A stretch of DNA of 64,000 nucleotides, from assembly GCF_013410035.1 (NCBI RefSeq), contig NZ_JACCBW010000002.1, forward strand, positions 806,001 through 870,000. The letters are read 5' to 3'. Numbering within the stretch: position 1 is the stretch's first letter; the number at the start of each line of letters is the position of its first letter. This DNA is from Nocardioides cavernae (GTDB lineage Bacteria; Actinomycetota; Actinomycetes; Propionibacteriales; Nocardioidaceae). Both the position numbers and the translations under genes were made by a program. The notes beneath the pieces are model-generated. The model ran no database searches. It was not told the origin of the DNA and saw nothing but the letters and a program-made list of their open reading frames with translations. Shown here one piece after another: positions 44,101 to 54,382 of the stretch.

Positions 44101-45450
44101 ATGACGCGACTCTTCGGCACGGACGGGGTCCGGGGCCTGGCGAACGCCGATCTCACGGCAGAGCTGGCCCTGGACCTCTCCGTCTGTGCGGCCCACGTCC
44201 TGGCCGACCGAGGCGAGTTCGAGGGCCATCGCCCCCTCGCCGTGGTGGGGCGGGACACGCGCATCTCCGGGCAGTTCCTCGAGGCCGCCGTGGTGGCCGG
44301 GCTCGCCTCGGCCGGTGTCGACGTGCTGCTGCTCGGCGTGCTGCCCACCCCCGGTGTGGCGTACATGACCGAGCGCCTCGGCGCCGACCTCGGCGTGATG
44401 CTGTCCGCGTCGCACAACCCGATGCCGGACAACGGCATCAAGTTCCTCGCGCGCGGCGGCCACAAGCTCGACGACGCGATCGAGATCGCGATCGAGCGCC
44501 GCATGGGCGAGCCGTGGGAACGCCCGACCGGTGGCGCGGTGGGCCGGGTCAACGCCTACCCGAGCGCCGTCGAGGAGTACGCCGCCCACCTCGAGGGCAC
44601 GATCACGCACCCGCTCGTCGGCCTGAAGGTCGTCCTCGACTGCGCGGAGGGCGCAGCGCACGCCGCCGGGCCGCGGGCGCTCGAGGACGCCGGCGCGACC
44701 GTCATCGCGATCCACGCCGACCCCGACGGCCTCAACATCAACGAGGACTGCGGCTCGACCCACCTCGGCGACCTGCAGCGTGCCGTCGTCGAGCACGGCG
44801 CCCACGCGGGCTTCGCCCTCGACGGTGACGCCGACCGCTGCCTCGCGGTCGACGCGGACGGCAACGTCGTCGACGGCGACCAGATCCTCGCGATCCTGTC
44901 GCTGTCGCTGCTCGAGCAGGGCCGGCTCGCCAAGGACACCGTCGTGGCCACCGTGATGAGCAACCTGGGCTTCGTGCAGGCGATGCGGGCCCACGACGTC
45001 GGCGTACGCCAGACGAAGGTCGGTGACCGCTACGTCCTCGAGGCGATGAAGGTCTCCGGCTACTCCCTCGGCGGCGAGCAGTCCGGGCACGTCATCCTGA
45101 GCGACCACGCCACCACCGGCGACGGCATCCTCACCACGCTCCACGTGATGGAGCGGATGGCCACCACCGGCAGGTCCCTGGCCGAGCTCGCCTCGGTCAT
45201 GACCCGGTTGCCGCAGGTCCTGCTCAACGTCTCGGGCGTCGACAAGTCGCGCGCCGACGACGACCCCGTCGTGGCGGCGGCGGTCGCGGAGGAGGAGGCC
45301 GTGCTCGGTGAGCGCGGCCGGATCCTGCTGCGCCCGTCCGGCACCGAGCCGATCGTCCGCGTGATGGTCGAGGCGCCCACGCACGACGAGGCGCAGGGGG
45401 TCGCGACCCGGCTGGCCGAGGTCGTGCAGCGTCAGCTGTCGCTGTCGTGA
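44101..45450 (+). CDS. glmM: Phosphoglucosamine mutase
   Basis: A 449-residue enzyme converting glucosamine-6-phosphate to glucosamine-1-phosphate for UDP-GlcNAc and peptidoglycan synthesis. The start is the canonical [12 protein letters not shown]. The phosphoserine loop [16 protein letters not shown] places the active residue at Ser104. The metal loop is [13 protein letters not shown], and the phosphate-binding [12 protein letters not shown] is near the C-terminus. It follows rpsI by 18 bases. glmS, which makes its substrate, lies 4 kb downstream. Confidence 0.97.
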   Translation: MTRLFGTDGVRGLANADLTAELALDLSVCAAHVLADRGEFEGHRPLAVVGRDTRISGQFLEAAVVAGLASAGVDVLLLGVLPTPGVAYMTERLGADLGVMLSASHNPMPDNGIKFLARGGHKLDDAIEIAIERRMGEPWERPTGGAVGRVNAYPSAVEEYAAHLEGTITHPLVGLKVVLDCAEGAAHAAGPRALEDAGATVIAIHADPDGLNINEDCGSTHLGDLQRAVVEHGAHAGFALDGDADRCLAVDADGNVVDGDQILAILSLSLLEQGRLAKDTVVATVMSNLGFVQAMRAHDVGVRQTKVGDRYVLEAMKVSGYSLGGEQSGHVILSDHATTGDGILTTLHVMERMATTGRSLAELASVMTRLPQVLLNVSGVDKSRADDDPVVAAAVAEEEAVLGERGRILLRPSGTEPIVRVMVEAPTHDEAQGVATRLAEVVQRQLSLS

Positions 45451-45989
45451 CGACCGACCCGCGACGGGCCGTCGAGGAGGTCGAGCCGCCTCGGCGCAGC
45501 CTCCTCTCGCTCGGTGACGTCGCCTTCGCGATCGGTATCGGGCTCGTGCTGGCGTTCGTGCTCGCCGTCATCACGCCGGGCACGCGCAGCCACCTCCTCG
45601 GCGGCACGGAGCGGCGCGACACGACGGTCGTGAGCGTCCGCGAAGCGCCCCGCGAGGGCGACCCGGACCGCGTCGTGACGACCTACGGCCTGCGCTGGTC
45701 CGACGACGGCGAGGCCCGCGAGGCGACCTTCCGCCGCTCCGGTCCGCCCCGTCGCGACGTCGGCGAGACGTGGTCGCTGTGGGTCTCCGAGGACGGCTCC
45801 TCGGTCGAGACCAGCTCGCCGCGCACCACCTGGCTGCTGCTGGGGGTCGGGATGCCCGTCTTCGCCCTGGTCATCGGCGCGCTCGTGCGTTGGCGCGGCC
45901 GCGTGATGTCGCGCGCGTCGCGGCGCCAGGCCGACCGCATCGAGGCGGCGCGCAGCCGCCGCGCAGCCCGGCGCCGGTCGTCGGCCTAG
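45447..45989 (+). CDS. Hypothetical protein with two membrane helices (DUF3592-like layout)
   Basis: A 180-residue protein whose GTG start overlaps the glmM stop (GTGA). Hydrophobic helices lie at about 25-45 ([18 protein letters not shown]) and 128-148 ([19 protein letters not shown]). They flank an extracytoplasmic beta-rich domain that contains [13 protein letters not shown], and a basic Arg-rich cytoplasmic tail follows. The layout resembles DUF3592 proteins, but identity is unproven. Translational coupling to glmM suggests co-expression only. Its stop shares CTAG with the convergent gene. Confidence 0.75.
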   Translation: MTTDPRRAVEEVEPPRRSLLSLGDVAFAIGIGLVLAFVLAVITPGTRSHLLGGTERRDTTVVSVREAPREGDPDRVVTTYGLRWSDDGEAREATFRRSGPPRRDVGETWSLWVSEDGSSVETSSPRTTWLLLGVGMPVFALVIGALVRWRGRVMSRASRRQADRIEAARSRRAARRRSSA

Positions 45990-46348
45990 CCGTCCCGCGG
46001 GTCCTCCCGCAGGCCGGCCAGGGTCTGCGCGGCCCGGCGCGCCGCGACGGCGCGCTCCGGCACCGAGCAGGCGTACGCCCGCCCGGCCTCGTGCAGCGAG
46101 GCGATCTCCGCGTCGAGGAGCGCCCGCTCGTCCGCGTCGCTCAGGACGCGGCGCCGAGCCTCGGTGGCGCCGACCCCGACCGGGGCGTCCTCGATCGCGC
46201 CCGCGGAGGTGTCGGTCGGGACGGCCTCGGCGTTCTCGAGCGCGGCGAGGGCCGTACGCAGCGTCGAGACCGTCTCGGCGTCCCGGGCCCTGCGGGCGTC
46301 GAGCAGCGCGGCCCGGATCCGGTCGCGGAGCGGAGAGCTGGTCGTCAT
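45986..46348 (-). CDS. Short GatB/YqeY-like protein
   Basis: A 120-residue protein. Its first 40 residues (LRDRIRAALLDARRARDAET, then STLRTALAALENAEAV) match the N-terminal helices of YqeY proteins, which resemble the tail domain of GatB. Full YqeY is about 150 residues with a conserved C-terminal helical domain; here the second half is shorter and divergent (ERALLDAEIASLHEAGRAYA). It may bind tRNA or nucleic acid, but function is not established. It diverges from the tandem GNAT gene. Confidence 0.7.
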   Translation of the reverse strand: MTTSSPLRDRIRAALLDARRARDAETVSTLRTALAALENAEAVPTDTSAGAIEDAPVGVGATEARRRVLSDADERALLDAEIASLHEAGRAYACSVPERAVAARRAAQTLAGLREDPRDG

Positions 46349-46418
46349 GGCTCCACCCTGCCAAGGGAGCCCGGTCCGGCGCACGCGATATCCGGGTGAC
46401 GACCGGCGCGGTCGTCGC

Positions 46419-46424
46419 TACGGT
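46419..46424 (+). promoter_or_regulatory. -10 hexamer for leaderless GNAT transcript
   Basis: TACGGT ends six bases before the GTG at 46431; no ribosome site lies between. Confidence 0.45.
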
Positions 46425-46430
46425 CGCGAC

Positions 46431-47426
46431 GTGGTCGACATCGAGCAGCTCAACCCGCGCAACGAGGCCGCGCTGCGGGCGTGGTGGGACGTCGGCAACC
46501 AGGCCAACGCCTACCGTCCGGGCAAGCCGTGGCCGGTCTGGGAGCAGAGCCGCGTCTCGCTGCCCGCGCACAACCCGGAGCGGGGCGTCACGCTGCTCGC
46601 GGCCATCGACGGGCGCGAGATGGTCGGCGCCGGGCTCCTCGTCCGCCCGCTGAAGGAGAACCTCCACACCGCGATGGCGTTCGCCTACGTCCGCCCCGAC
46701 CGCACCCGCGAGGGCATCGGCCGTCGGCTCGTCCGCGAGCTCGAGGTGGTGGCCGCCGGCGACGGCCGTACGACGCTGCAGGGCGAGGCCTACCTCCCGC
46801 CCGGGGTGAGCGGCACCGCGCCCGAGGCCTTCGGCCGGGCGATGGGGTACGCCGTCGCCAGCCGCGAGTCGATCAAGGAGCTCGCGACCGCCGACTACCT
46901 CCAGCGCCGCTCCGGCCTCGTCGAGCGGGCCCCGGTGCCGGACGGCTACCGGGTCATCACGTTCGACACGGTGTGCCCCGAGGAGCACCTCGCGTCCTTC
47001 GGACGGCTGCTCGGGATGCTGATGTCGGAGGTGCCGCTGGGCGAGCTCGACCTCGCCGCCTCGGACTGGCCACCCGAGCGGATCCGCGAGGCCGAGCAGC
47101 GGCAGGTCGACACGGGTCGGCACGTGCTCACCGCGATGGCCCTGGCTCCGGACGGCGCCGTGGCCGGCGTCTCCGACGTGCGCGTCGACGACAGCGACAC
47201 CGTGCACGGCCAGGTCGGCATCACGATCGTCGACCCGGCGCACCGTGGGCGACGCCTCGGCCTCGCCCTCAAGGTGGCCACCCACGACCTCGCGCTGGCG
47301 TCGTACCCCGCCCTCGAGTCGGTGGACACCTCGAACGCCGAGGTGAACACCTGGATGAACGCGGTCAACGAGGCGCTGGGCTACCGGACGATCGAGACGC
47401 TGCTGGAGCTGCAGAAGAAGCTCTGA
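46431..47426 (+). CDS. Tandem GNAT-domain acetyltransferase
   Basis: A 331-residue protein with two GNAT folds. The first (about 1-155) has the acetyl-CoA motif VRPDRTREGIGRRLVREL near residues 85-102. The second (about 170-331) has VDPAHRGRRLGLALKVAT near 267-284. Both contain R/Q-x-x-G-x-G/R signatures; the second reads R-G-R-R-L-G. The layout resembles mycothiol synthase and other tandem GNATs, but the sequence does not look like MshD. The GTG start is set by the -10 spacing. Substrate unknown. Confidence 0.85.
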   Translation: MVDIEQLNPRNEAALRAWWDVGNQANAYRPGKPWPVWEQSRVSLPAHNPERGVTLLAAIDGREMVGAGLLVRPLKENLHTAMAFAYVRPDRTREGIGRRLVRELEVVAAGDGRTTLQGEAYLPPGVSGTAPEAFGRAMGYAVASRESIKELATADYLQRRSGLVERAPVPDGYRVITFDTVCPEEHLASFGRLLGMLMSEVPLGELDLAASDWPPERIREAEQRQVDTGRHVLTAMALAPDGAVAGVSDVRVDDSDTVHGQVGITIVDPAHRGRRLGLALKVATHDLALASYPALESVDTSNAEVNTWMNAVNEALGYRTIETLLELQKKL

Positions 47427-47431
47427 CCCCG

Positions 47432-47477
47432 GACGTCATGAGGATCAGCGGTGCGCACCGGCGATTCCCATGACGTC
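47432..47477. repeat. Palindromic repeat P1 upstream of the DUF559 gene
   Basis: A 46-bp near-perfect inverted repeat with ends GACGTCATG and CATGACGTC (19 of 23 arm positions pair). It starts five bases after the GNAT stop. The 42-bp core 47434-47475 is 32/42 identical to repeat P2 on the other side of the DUF559 gene. It could also work as a terminator hairpin. Confidence 0.85.
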
Positions 47478-47577
47478 GAGGTCCGTGGGTCGTCCACAGA
47501 CGAGCCGCGGCGCCGTTCTCCACAGCCGGCGAGGTCGTCCGTAGCGATGCTCCGTCCTGTTCCGCGAACGTTGCCCG

Positions 47578-48540
47578 ATGCCAGCGAAAGGACATGCTCC
47601 GCGTCCACGGCAGGAGCGGGAGGTACGCCGGGCGGCGGTGCGCGACGTCGGCGAGGCCCAGGGTGGCGTCGTCTCGCGCGACCAGCTGAGGGCGGCGGGG
47701 ATCACCGGTCACGAGGTCGCCGCCCATCTCCGCGCCGGACGGTGGCGCGCGGTGCACACCCAGTCCGTCGCCGTCCACACCGGCCCGCTGCCGTACGTCG
47801 GTGAGCTGTGGGCGGCGGTCTTCGAGGCCGGCGACCGCGGGTGCCTCGACGGGTCGTCGGCGTTGATCGCCTCCGGCCTCCAGCACTACACCGAGGACAC
47901 GATCCGCGTGTCGGTGCCGCGTGGGGTGCTGGTCAGGCGCGCGCCCGGCCTCGACGTACGCCAGACGCGCCGCCTGCGGCCGGAGGACCTCGCCGCGCAC
48001 GGCATCCCCCGCACCCGCTCGGACGTGGCAGGCGTGCGCGCGGCCCTCTGGGCCCGGTCGGACAAGCAGGCCGCCCTGCTGATCACGATGTCGGTCCAGC
48101 AGGGACTGACGACGGCCGAGCGCCTCGGCGCACAGGCGGTGAAGGTGCGCCGGGACCGGAGACGGATGCTCGTCACCACGGTGGTCGCCGACCTGCTCGG
48201 AGGGGTGCGCTCGCTGGGTGAGCACGAGTTCGCCCGCGAGTGCCGACGGCGCGGCCTGCCGGAGCCGAGCCGTCAGGCGGTCCGGCGCTCGCGAGACGGC
48301 CGGTGGTACCTCGACGTCTGCTGGGATCAGTGGGGTGTCGTCGTGGAGATCGACGGGATCCAGCACGAGTGGGCGACCAACCTCGTCTCCGACGCCCTGC
48401 GGCACAACGCGGTGACCCTGGACCGGGCCGTCGTCCTGCGGCTTCCGCTGCTCGGCCTCAGGGTGGCCGCAGACGAGTTCTTCGCCCAGATCATCGAGGC
48501 CCTGGTCGGTCGTGGCTGCCCGATGCCCGTAGCGTCATGA
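47578..48540 (+). CDS. DUF559 (Vsr-like) endonuclease-domain protein with AbiEi-like N-terminus
   Basis: A 320-residue basic protein. Residues about 15-60 (QGGVVSRDQLRAAGITGHEV, HLRAGRWRAVH) form a winged-helix like AbiEi antitoxin N-termini. The C-terminal 110 residues carry the DUF559/PD-(D/E)XK pattern: GEHEFARECRRRGLPEPSRQ, then YLDVCWDQWGVVVEIDGIQH near 254-273, with Asp and Glu-x-Asp at nuclease-like positions. No toxin gene is adjacent. The last codons and stop lie inside palindromic repeat P2, and P1 lies before the gene. Such orphan genes are multicopy in actinobacteria, role unknown. Confidence 0.85.
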   Translation: MPAKGHAPRPRQEREVRRAAVRDVGEAQGGVVSRDQLRAAGITGHEVAAHLRAGRWRAVHTQSVAVHTGPLPYVGELWAAVFEAGDRGCLDGSSALIASGLQHYTEDTIRVSVPRGVLVRRAPGLDVRQTRRLRPEDLAAHGIPRTRSDVAGVRAALWARSDKQAALLITMSVQQGLTTAERLGAQAVKVRRDRRRMLVTTVVADLLGGVRSLGEHEFARECRRRGLPEPSRQAVRRSRDGRWYLDVCWDQWGVVVEIDGIQHEWATNLVSDALRHNAVTLDRAVVLRLPLLGLRVAADEFFAQIIEALVGRGCPMPVAS

Positions 48541-48574
48541 GATCGATCGCTTCGCACCGAGGATTCTCATGACG
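48533..48574. repeat. Palindromic repeat P2 at the 3' end of the DUF559 gene
   Basis: A 42-bp unit with perfect 10-bp outer arms CGTCATGAGA and TCTCATGACG. It overlaps the gene's stop codon and ends eight bases before the coaA stop. It shares 32 of 42 positions with P1 in the same orientation, including CGTCATGAG, CGCACCG and CATGACG. Confidence 0.85.
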
Positions 48575-48581
48575 GCCCGGG

Positions 48582-49550
48582 TCAGAGCTTGCGCAGCCGC
48601 ACGTAGCGCACCGAGTGGTCGGCGTCCTTGCGGAGCACGAGGTTGGCGCGCGAGCGCGTGGGTGCGACGTTCTGGACGAGGTTGGGCTCGTTGATCGAGT
48701 CCCAGATCCGGGTCGCCTCGTCGACGGCCTCGTCGTGGGAGAGGGAGGCGTACTTGCGGAAGTACGACGCCGGGTCGCGGAAGGCGGTCTCGCGGAGGCG
48801 GAGGAAGCGGTCGACGTACCACCGCTTGATGTCGGTGAGGGCGGCGTCGACGTAGACCGAGAAGTCGAAGAAGTCGCTGACCGCGAGGCCCGTGCGGCCG
48901 TCGTCGCGCACGCGTGCCGGCTGGAGGACGTTGAGGCCCTCGATGATCACGATGTCGGGCCGCTTCACCACGACCCGGTCGTCGGGCAGCACGTCGTAGA
49001 CGAGGTGGGAGTAGATCGGGGCCTCGACCTCGTCCTTGCCCGACTTGATGTCGATGACGAACTTGAGCAGCGCCTTGCGGTCGTAGGACTCGGGAAAGCC
49101 CTTGCGGTGCAGGATCCCGCGGCGGACCAGCTCGGCGTTGGGGAGCAGGAAGCCGTCGGTGGTCACCAGCGCGACGTGGGGGTGCTCGGGCCAGTGGGCG
49201 AGCATCTGCTGGAGGACGCGCGCGGTGGTCGACTTGCCGACCGCCACCGACCCGGCGAGGCCGATCACGAAGGGCGTACGCGGCGGGGTGACGCGGTGCA
49301 GGAACTCCTCCTGCTCGCGGTGGAGCCGCGAGTTCGCCGCGACGTAGAGGCTCAGCAGCCGCGAGAGCGGGAGGTAGACCTGCTCGATCTCGCGCAGGTC
49401 GAGCTGGTCACCGAGACCGCGCAGCCGGGCGACCTCGTCGCGGGTGAGCGTGGTCTCCGACGTACCGGCGAGCTGCGCCCACGCGGCGCGCTCGAGCTCG
49501 ACGTACGGGGAGGCGAGGCCGCCGTGGGAGGACGACGTGACCTCGGACAT
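48582..49550 (-). CDS. coaA: Type I pantothenate kinase
   Basis: A 322-residue P-loop kinase. Walker [10 protein letters not shown] lies at residues 100-108, followed by the CoaA-specific [29 protein letters not shown] and [12 protein letters not shown]. It phosphorylates pantothenate in the first committed step of CoA synthesis and is feedback-inhibited by CoA in the family. It starts at ATG 49550 with CACAAT seven bases upstream, suggesting a leaderless message divergent from glmS. The next CoA-linked gene here, acpS, uses CoA as donor. Confidence 0.97.
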   Translation of the reverse strand: MSEVTSSSHGGLASPYVELERAAWAQLAGTSETTLTRDEVARLRGLGDQLDLREIEQVYLPLSRLLSLYVAANSRLHREQEEFLHRVTPPRTPFVIGLAGSVAVGKSTTARVLQQMLAHWPEHPHVALVTTDGFLLPNAELVRRGILHRKGFPESYDRKALLKFVIDIKSGKDEVEAPIYSHLVYDVLPDDRVVVKRPDIVIIEGLNVLQPARVRDDGRTGLAVSDFFDFSVYVDAALTDIKRWYVDRFLRLRETAFRDPASYFRKYASLSHDEAVDEATRIWDSINEPNLVQNVAPTRSRANLVLRKDADHSVRYVRLRKL

Positions 49551-49557
49551 GCCTGCG

Positions 49558-49563
49558 ATTGTG
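49558..49563 (-). promoter_or_regulatory. -10 hexamer for leaderless coaA transcript
   Basis: On the leftward strand CACAAT ends seven bases before the ATG at 49550. The only other upstream element is GCAGGC, a weak ribosome site. Confidence 0.4.
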
Positions 49564-49601
49564 GCACCGTGGCGGGGCGAGGCCGTGCGCAGGCCTGCCG
49601 A

Positions 49602-49607
49602 TAGACT
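49602..49607 (+). promoter_or_regulatory. -10 hexamer for near-leaderless glmS transcript
   Basis: TAGACT ends eight bases before the ATG at 49616. The coaA and glmS promoters face away from each other within 65 bp. Confidence 0.5.
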
Positions 49608-49615
49608 TCCCGGTC

Positions 49616-51460
<1,845 letters not shown>

Positions 51461-51469
51461 GACGACACC

Positions 51470-51823
51470 GTGCCGGTCATCGGCGTCGGCATCGACGTGG
51501 TGGACATCGACCGCTTCGTGCGGTCCCTCGAGCGCACCCCCTCCCTGCGGGCGCGGCTGTTCACCGATGCCGAGGCCTCGCGCCCGCCGGCCTCGCTCGC
51601 GGCCCGGTTCGCCGCCAAGGAGGCCATCGCCAAGGCGCTCGGTGCGCCGGTCGGGATGGCCTGGCACGACGCCGAGATCGTCTCGGAGGAGACCGGCCGG
51701 CCGCGCTTCGAGATCCGCGGGACGGTCGCCGCGCGGGCCGAGGCGCTCGGCGTGGCGCACGTGCACGTCTCCCTGTCCCACGACGCCGGCATCGCCTCGG
51801 CCGTCGTCGTCCTGGAGAGCTGA
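51470..51823 (+). CDS. acpS: Holo-[acyl-carrier-protein] synthase
   Basis: A 117-residue phosphopantetheinyl transferase of the AcpS type. It has [14 protein letters not shown] at residues 3-16 with metal-binding Asp9, and [13 protein letters not shown] near 46-58 with the second metal ligand Glu. It transfers 4'-phosphopantetheine from CoA to ACP. The GTG start at 51470 lies 9 bases after glmS, and nnrD follows by 10 bases with a strong GAGGAGG site. Length is typical. Confidence 0.96.
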   Translation: MPVIGVGIDVVDIDRFVRSLERTPSLRARLFTDAEASRPPASLAARFAAKEAIAKALGAPVGMAWHDAEIVSEETGRPRFEIRGTVAARAEALGVAHVHVSLSHDAGIASAVVVLES

Positions 51824-51833
51824 GGAGGCACCG

Positions 51834-53231
51834 GTGCTCCGCGCCCACACCGTCGAGGACGTACGCCGCGCCGAGGCCGCGGTCATGGCCCGCCTGCCCG
51901 AGGGTGCGCTGATGCAGCGCGCCGCCGCCGGGCTGGCGGCTGCGCTGGTCGAGCTGCTGGACGGCGCGTACGGCCGGCGGGTGCTGCTCCTGGTCGGCCC
52001 GGGCGACAACGGCGGCGACGCACTCTGGGCCGGCGCCCGGCTCGCCGCCCGGGGCGCGCGCGTCGAGGCGCTCCTCCTCGCCGACCGCGTCCACGCGGAC
52101 GGGCTCGCCGCCCTCACCGCGGCCGGCGGCCTGGCCGCCCGCGACCTCGCCGACCTGCACCCCGCGCCCGACGTCCTCGTCGACGGCATCGTCGGCATCG
52201 GTGGCCGGCCCGGGCTGCGCCCCGAGGCGGTCGCCGCGCTGGAGGCCCACGACGGGGTGCCGGTCGTCGCGGTCGACGTGCCGTCGGGGACCGACGTCGA
52301 CACCGGGCGGGTCGACGGTCCGCACGTCGTCGCCGACCTCACCGTCACGTTCGGCACCCACAAGGTCGCGCACCTCGTCGACCCCGCGTCGGCCGCGACG
52401 GGCGCGCTGCACCTGGTCGACCTCGGCCTCGACGAGGAGCTGGGGGAGCCCGCCGTCGAGGCGCTGCAACCCGCCGACGTGGCGGCGCTGCTGCCGCGGC
52501 CGGGCGAGCTGGCCCAGAAGTACACCCGCGGCGTCGTCGGGGTCCGTGCCGGCTCGGGCACCTACCCCGGAGCCGCGCTGCTGGCCGTCTCCGGTGCCAA
52601 CAGCGGCCTCGTCGGCATGGTCCGCTACGTCGGGCCGGAGGAGATCGCCGAGACCGTCCGCACCGCGCACCCCGAGGTGGTCGGCGCCGGCCGGGTGCAG
52701 GCCTGGGTGGTCGGCCCCGGCGGTGGTGACGACGCGGGCCGGATGCTGTCCGAGGCGCGCGCCGACGGCGTACCGCTCGTGGTGGACGCCGACGCCCTCC
52801 GGCACGTCGACGAGTCGCTGCCCGGATGCGTGCTCACCCCCCACGCCGGCGAGCTCGCCGCGATGCTCGACGTTGAGCGGTCCGAGGTGGAGGCCGCGCC
52901 GCTCGAGCACGCGCGGGCCGCGGCCCGGCGCTGGGGCTGCGTGGTGCTGCTCAAGGGGCGCCACACCCTCGTCGCCGACCCGGCCGGACGGGTGCGCGCC
53001 ACCACGACCGGCGTCCCGTGGCTCGCCACGGCCGGGGCCGGGGACGTGCTGTCGGGCCTGGTCGGGGCCCTGCTCGCGGCCGGGCTCGAGGCGTACGACG
53101 CCGCCTCCGTCGCCTCGTGGGTGCACGGCGCGGCGGCGACCGAGGCCGCGGCCGGGGGCCCGCTGACCGCCAGCCGGGTCGCAGCCCAGATCCCGCAGTC
53201 CGTGCGCGAGACCCTCGCGGGTTTGGGATGA
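51834..53231 (+). CDS. nnrD: Bifunctional NAD(P)H-hydrate epimerase/dehydratase
   Basis: A 465-residue fusion. The N-terminal epimerase domain (about 1-200) has VGPGDNGGDALWAGARLA near 50-67 and DVPSGTDVDTG. The C-terminal ADP/ATP-dependent dehydratase (about 210-465) has KYTRGVVGVRAGSGTYPGAA, LTPHAGELA, VVLLKGRHTLVADP and the catalytic/nucleotide motif TAGAGDVLSGLVGALLAAGL. Together they repair hydrated NADH and NADPH. GTG 51834 follows GAGGAGG. The fused form is normal in actinobacteria. Confidence 0.95.
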   Translation: MLRAHTVEDVRRAEAAVMARLPEGALMQRAAAGLAAALVELLDGAYGRRVLLLVGPGDNGGDALWAGARLAARGARVEALLLADRVHADGLAALTAAGGLAARDLADLHPAPDVLVDGIVGIGGRPGLRPEAVAALEAHDGVPVVAVDVPSGTDVDTGRVDGPHVVADLTVTFGTHKVAHLVDPASAATGALHLVDLGLDEELGEPAVEALQPADVAALLPRPGELAQKYTRGVVGVRAGSGTYPGAALLAVSGANSGLVGMVRYVGPEEIAETVRTAHPEVVGAGRVQAWVVGPGGGDDAGRMLSEARADGVPLVVDADALRHVDESLPGCVLTPHAGELAAMLDVERSEVEAAPLEHARAAARRWGCVVLLKGRHTLVADPAGRVRATTTGVPWLATAGAGDVLSGLVGALLAAGLEAYDAASVASWVHGAAATEAAAGGPLTASRVAAQIPQSVRETLAGLG

Positions 53232-53239
53232 TCGCTCCC

Positions 53240-54382
53240 ATGAGCGATCCCGTGCCGCAGCGCGCCGAGATCGTGGTCGACCTCGCGGCCGTGCGGCACA
53301 ACGTCCGCATCCTCAAGGACCTGGTGAGCGTCGACGGGCCCGTGCAGCTGATGACGGTCGTGAAGGCCGACGGCTACGGGCACGGCATGGTCGAGGTGGC
53401 CGCCGCCGCCCGTGACGCCGGAGCGGACTGGCTCGGCGTCGCGACGATCGACGAGGCGCTCGCGCTGCGGGCCGCGGGCGACGAGGGACCTCTGCTGTGC
53501 TGGCTGAGCGCGCCGGGCGACGACTTCGCCGCCGCCGTCCGTGCAGGCGTCGAGGTGACGGCCTACTCCGTCGCGGAGCTGGACGAGATCGCCGCCGCCG
53601 GGCCGGCCCGGGTCCAGCTCAAGGTCGACACGGGCCTCTCGCGCGGCGGCGCCGCGCGCGCGGACTGGGAGTCGCTGTTCGCCGCGGCCGCCGCCCACGA
53701 GGAGGCCGGCCGGGTCCGGGTGACCGGCGTCTTCTCCCACCTCGCGGCCAGCGACGAGCCGGACCACCCCGCCAACGACCAGCAGGAGCAGTCCTTCCGG
53801 GACGCGCTCGCGCTGGCGGAGCGAGCCGGGCTCGCGCCGGACGTCACCCACCTGGCGAACTCCGCGGCCACCCTCCTGCGCCCGTCGTCGCACTTCGACC
53901 TCGTGCGCTGCGGCATCGCGTCGTACGGCCTCGACCCCGCGCCGGGGACCAGTCCGCGCATCGGGCTGCGGCCTGCGATGACGGTGCGGGCGCGCCTGGT
54001 GCTGAGCAAGGAGGTGGCGGCGGGGGACGGCGTCTCCTACGGCCACACCTGGGTCGCCCCCCAGGACACCACGGTCGGGCTGGTCCCCGCCGGCTACGCC
54101 GAGGGGATCCCGCGCGCGGCGGGCAACACCGCCTCGGCGTGGGTCGCGGACTCGCTGCGACCGGTCCGCGGCCGCGTCTGCATGGACCAGCTCGTCGTCG
54201 ACCTCCAGGGCGAGCTGCTGCCTCCCGGCACCGAGGTCGTCCTGTTCGGCCCCGGCGACCGCGGCGAGCCCACGGCGCAGGACTGGGCCGAGGCCGTCGG
54301 CACCATCAGCTACGAGATCGTCACCCGCGTGGGCGGTCGCCTCGTGCGCCGCCACGTCGACTCCGAGGGGACCACGCGTTGA
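53240..54382 (+). CDS. alr: Alanine racemase
   Basis: A 380-residue PLP enzyme supplying D-alanine for peptidoglycan. The PLP lysine is Lys42 in TVVKADGYGHGMVE. The opposite-face tyrosine is in DGVSYGHTWVAP near 265, and RGRVCMDQLVVDL is the conserved C-terminal block. The ATG at 53240 is preceded by GATGAT seven bases upstream, which may be a leaderless -10; an in-frame ATG at 53228 is the alternative. It is 8 bases after nnrD and overlaps the next gene. Confidence 0.97.
   Translation: MSDPVPQRAEIVVDLAAVRHNVRILKDLVSVDGPVQLMTVVKADGYGHGMVEVAAAARDAGADWLGVATIDEALALRAAGDEGPLLCWLSAPGDDFAAAVRAGVEVTAYSVAELDEIAAAGPARVQLKVDTGLSRGGAARADWESLFAAAAAHEEAGRVRVTGVFSHLAASDEPDHPANDQQEQSFRDALALAERAGLAPDVTHLANSAATLLRPSSHFDLVRCGIASYGLDPAPGTSPRIGLRPAMTVRARLVLSKEVAAGDGVSYGHTWVAPQDTTVGLVPAGYAEGIPRAAGNTASAWVADSLRPVRGRVCMDQLVVDLQGELLPPGTEVVLFGPGDRGEPTAQDWAEAVGTISYEIVTRVGGRLVRRHVDSEGTTR

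Noticed and set aside
47427..48580. Abi-type toxin-antitoxin pair
   Set aside because: The N-terminus resembles AbiEi, but no AbiEii-like nucleotidyltransferase gene is adjacent, so a two-gene system is not supported.
49551..49615. glmS ribozyme or riboswitch leader
   Set aside because: The gap to the divergent coaA gene is only 65 bases and the likely transcription start lies within about eight bases of the start codon.
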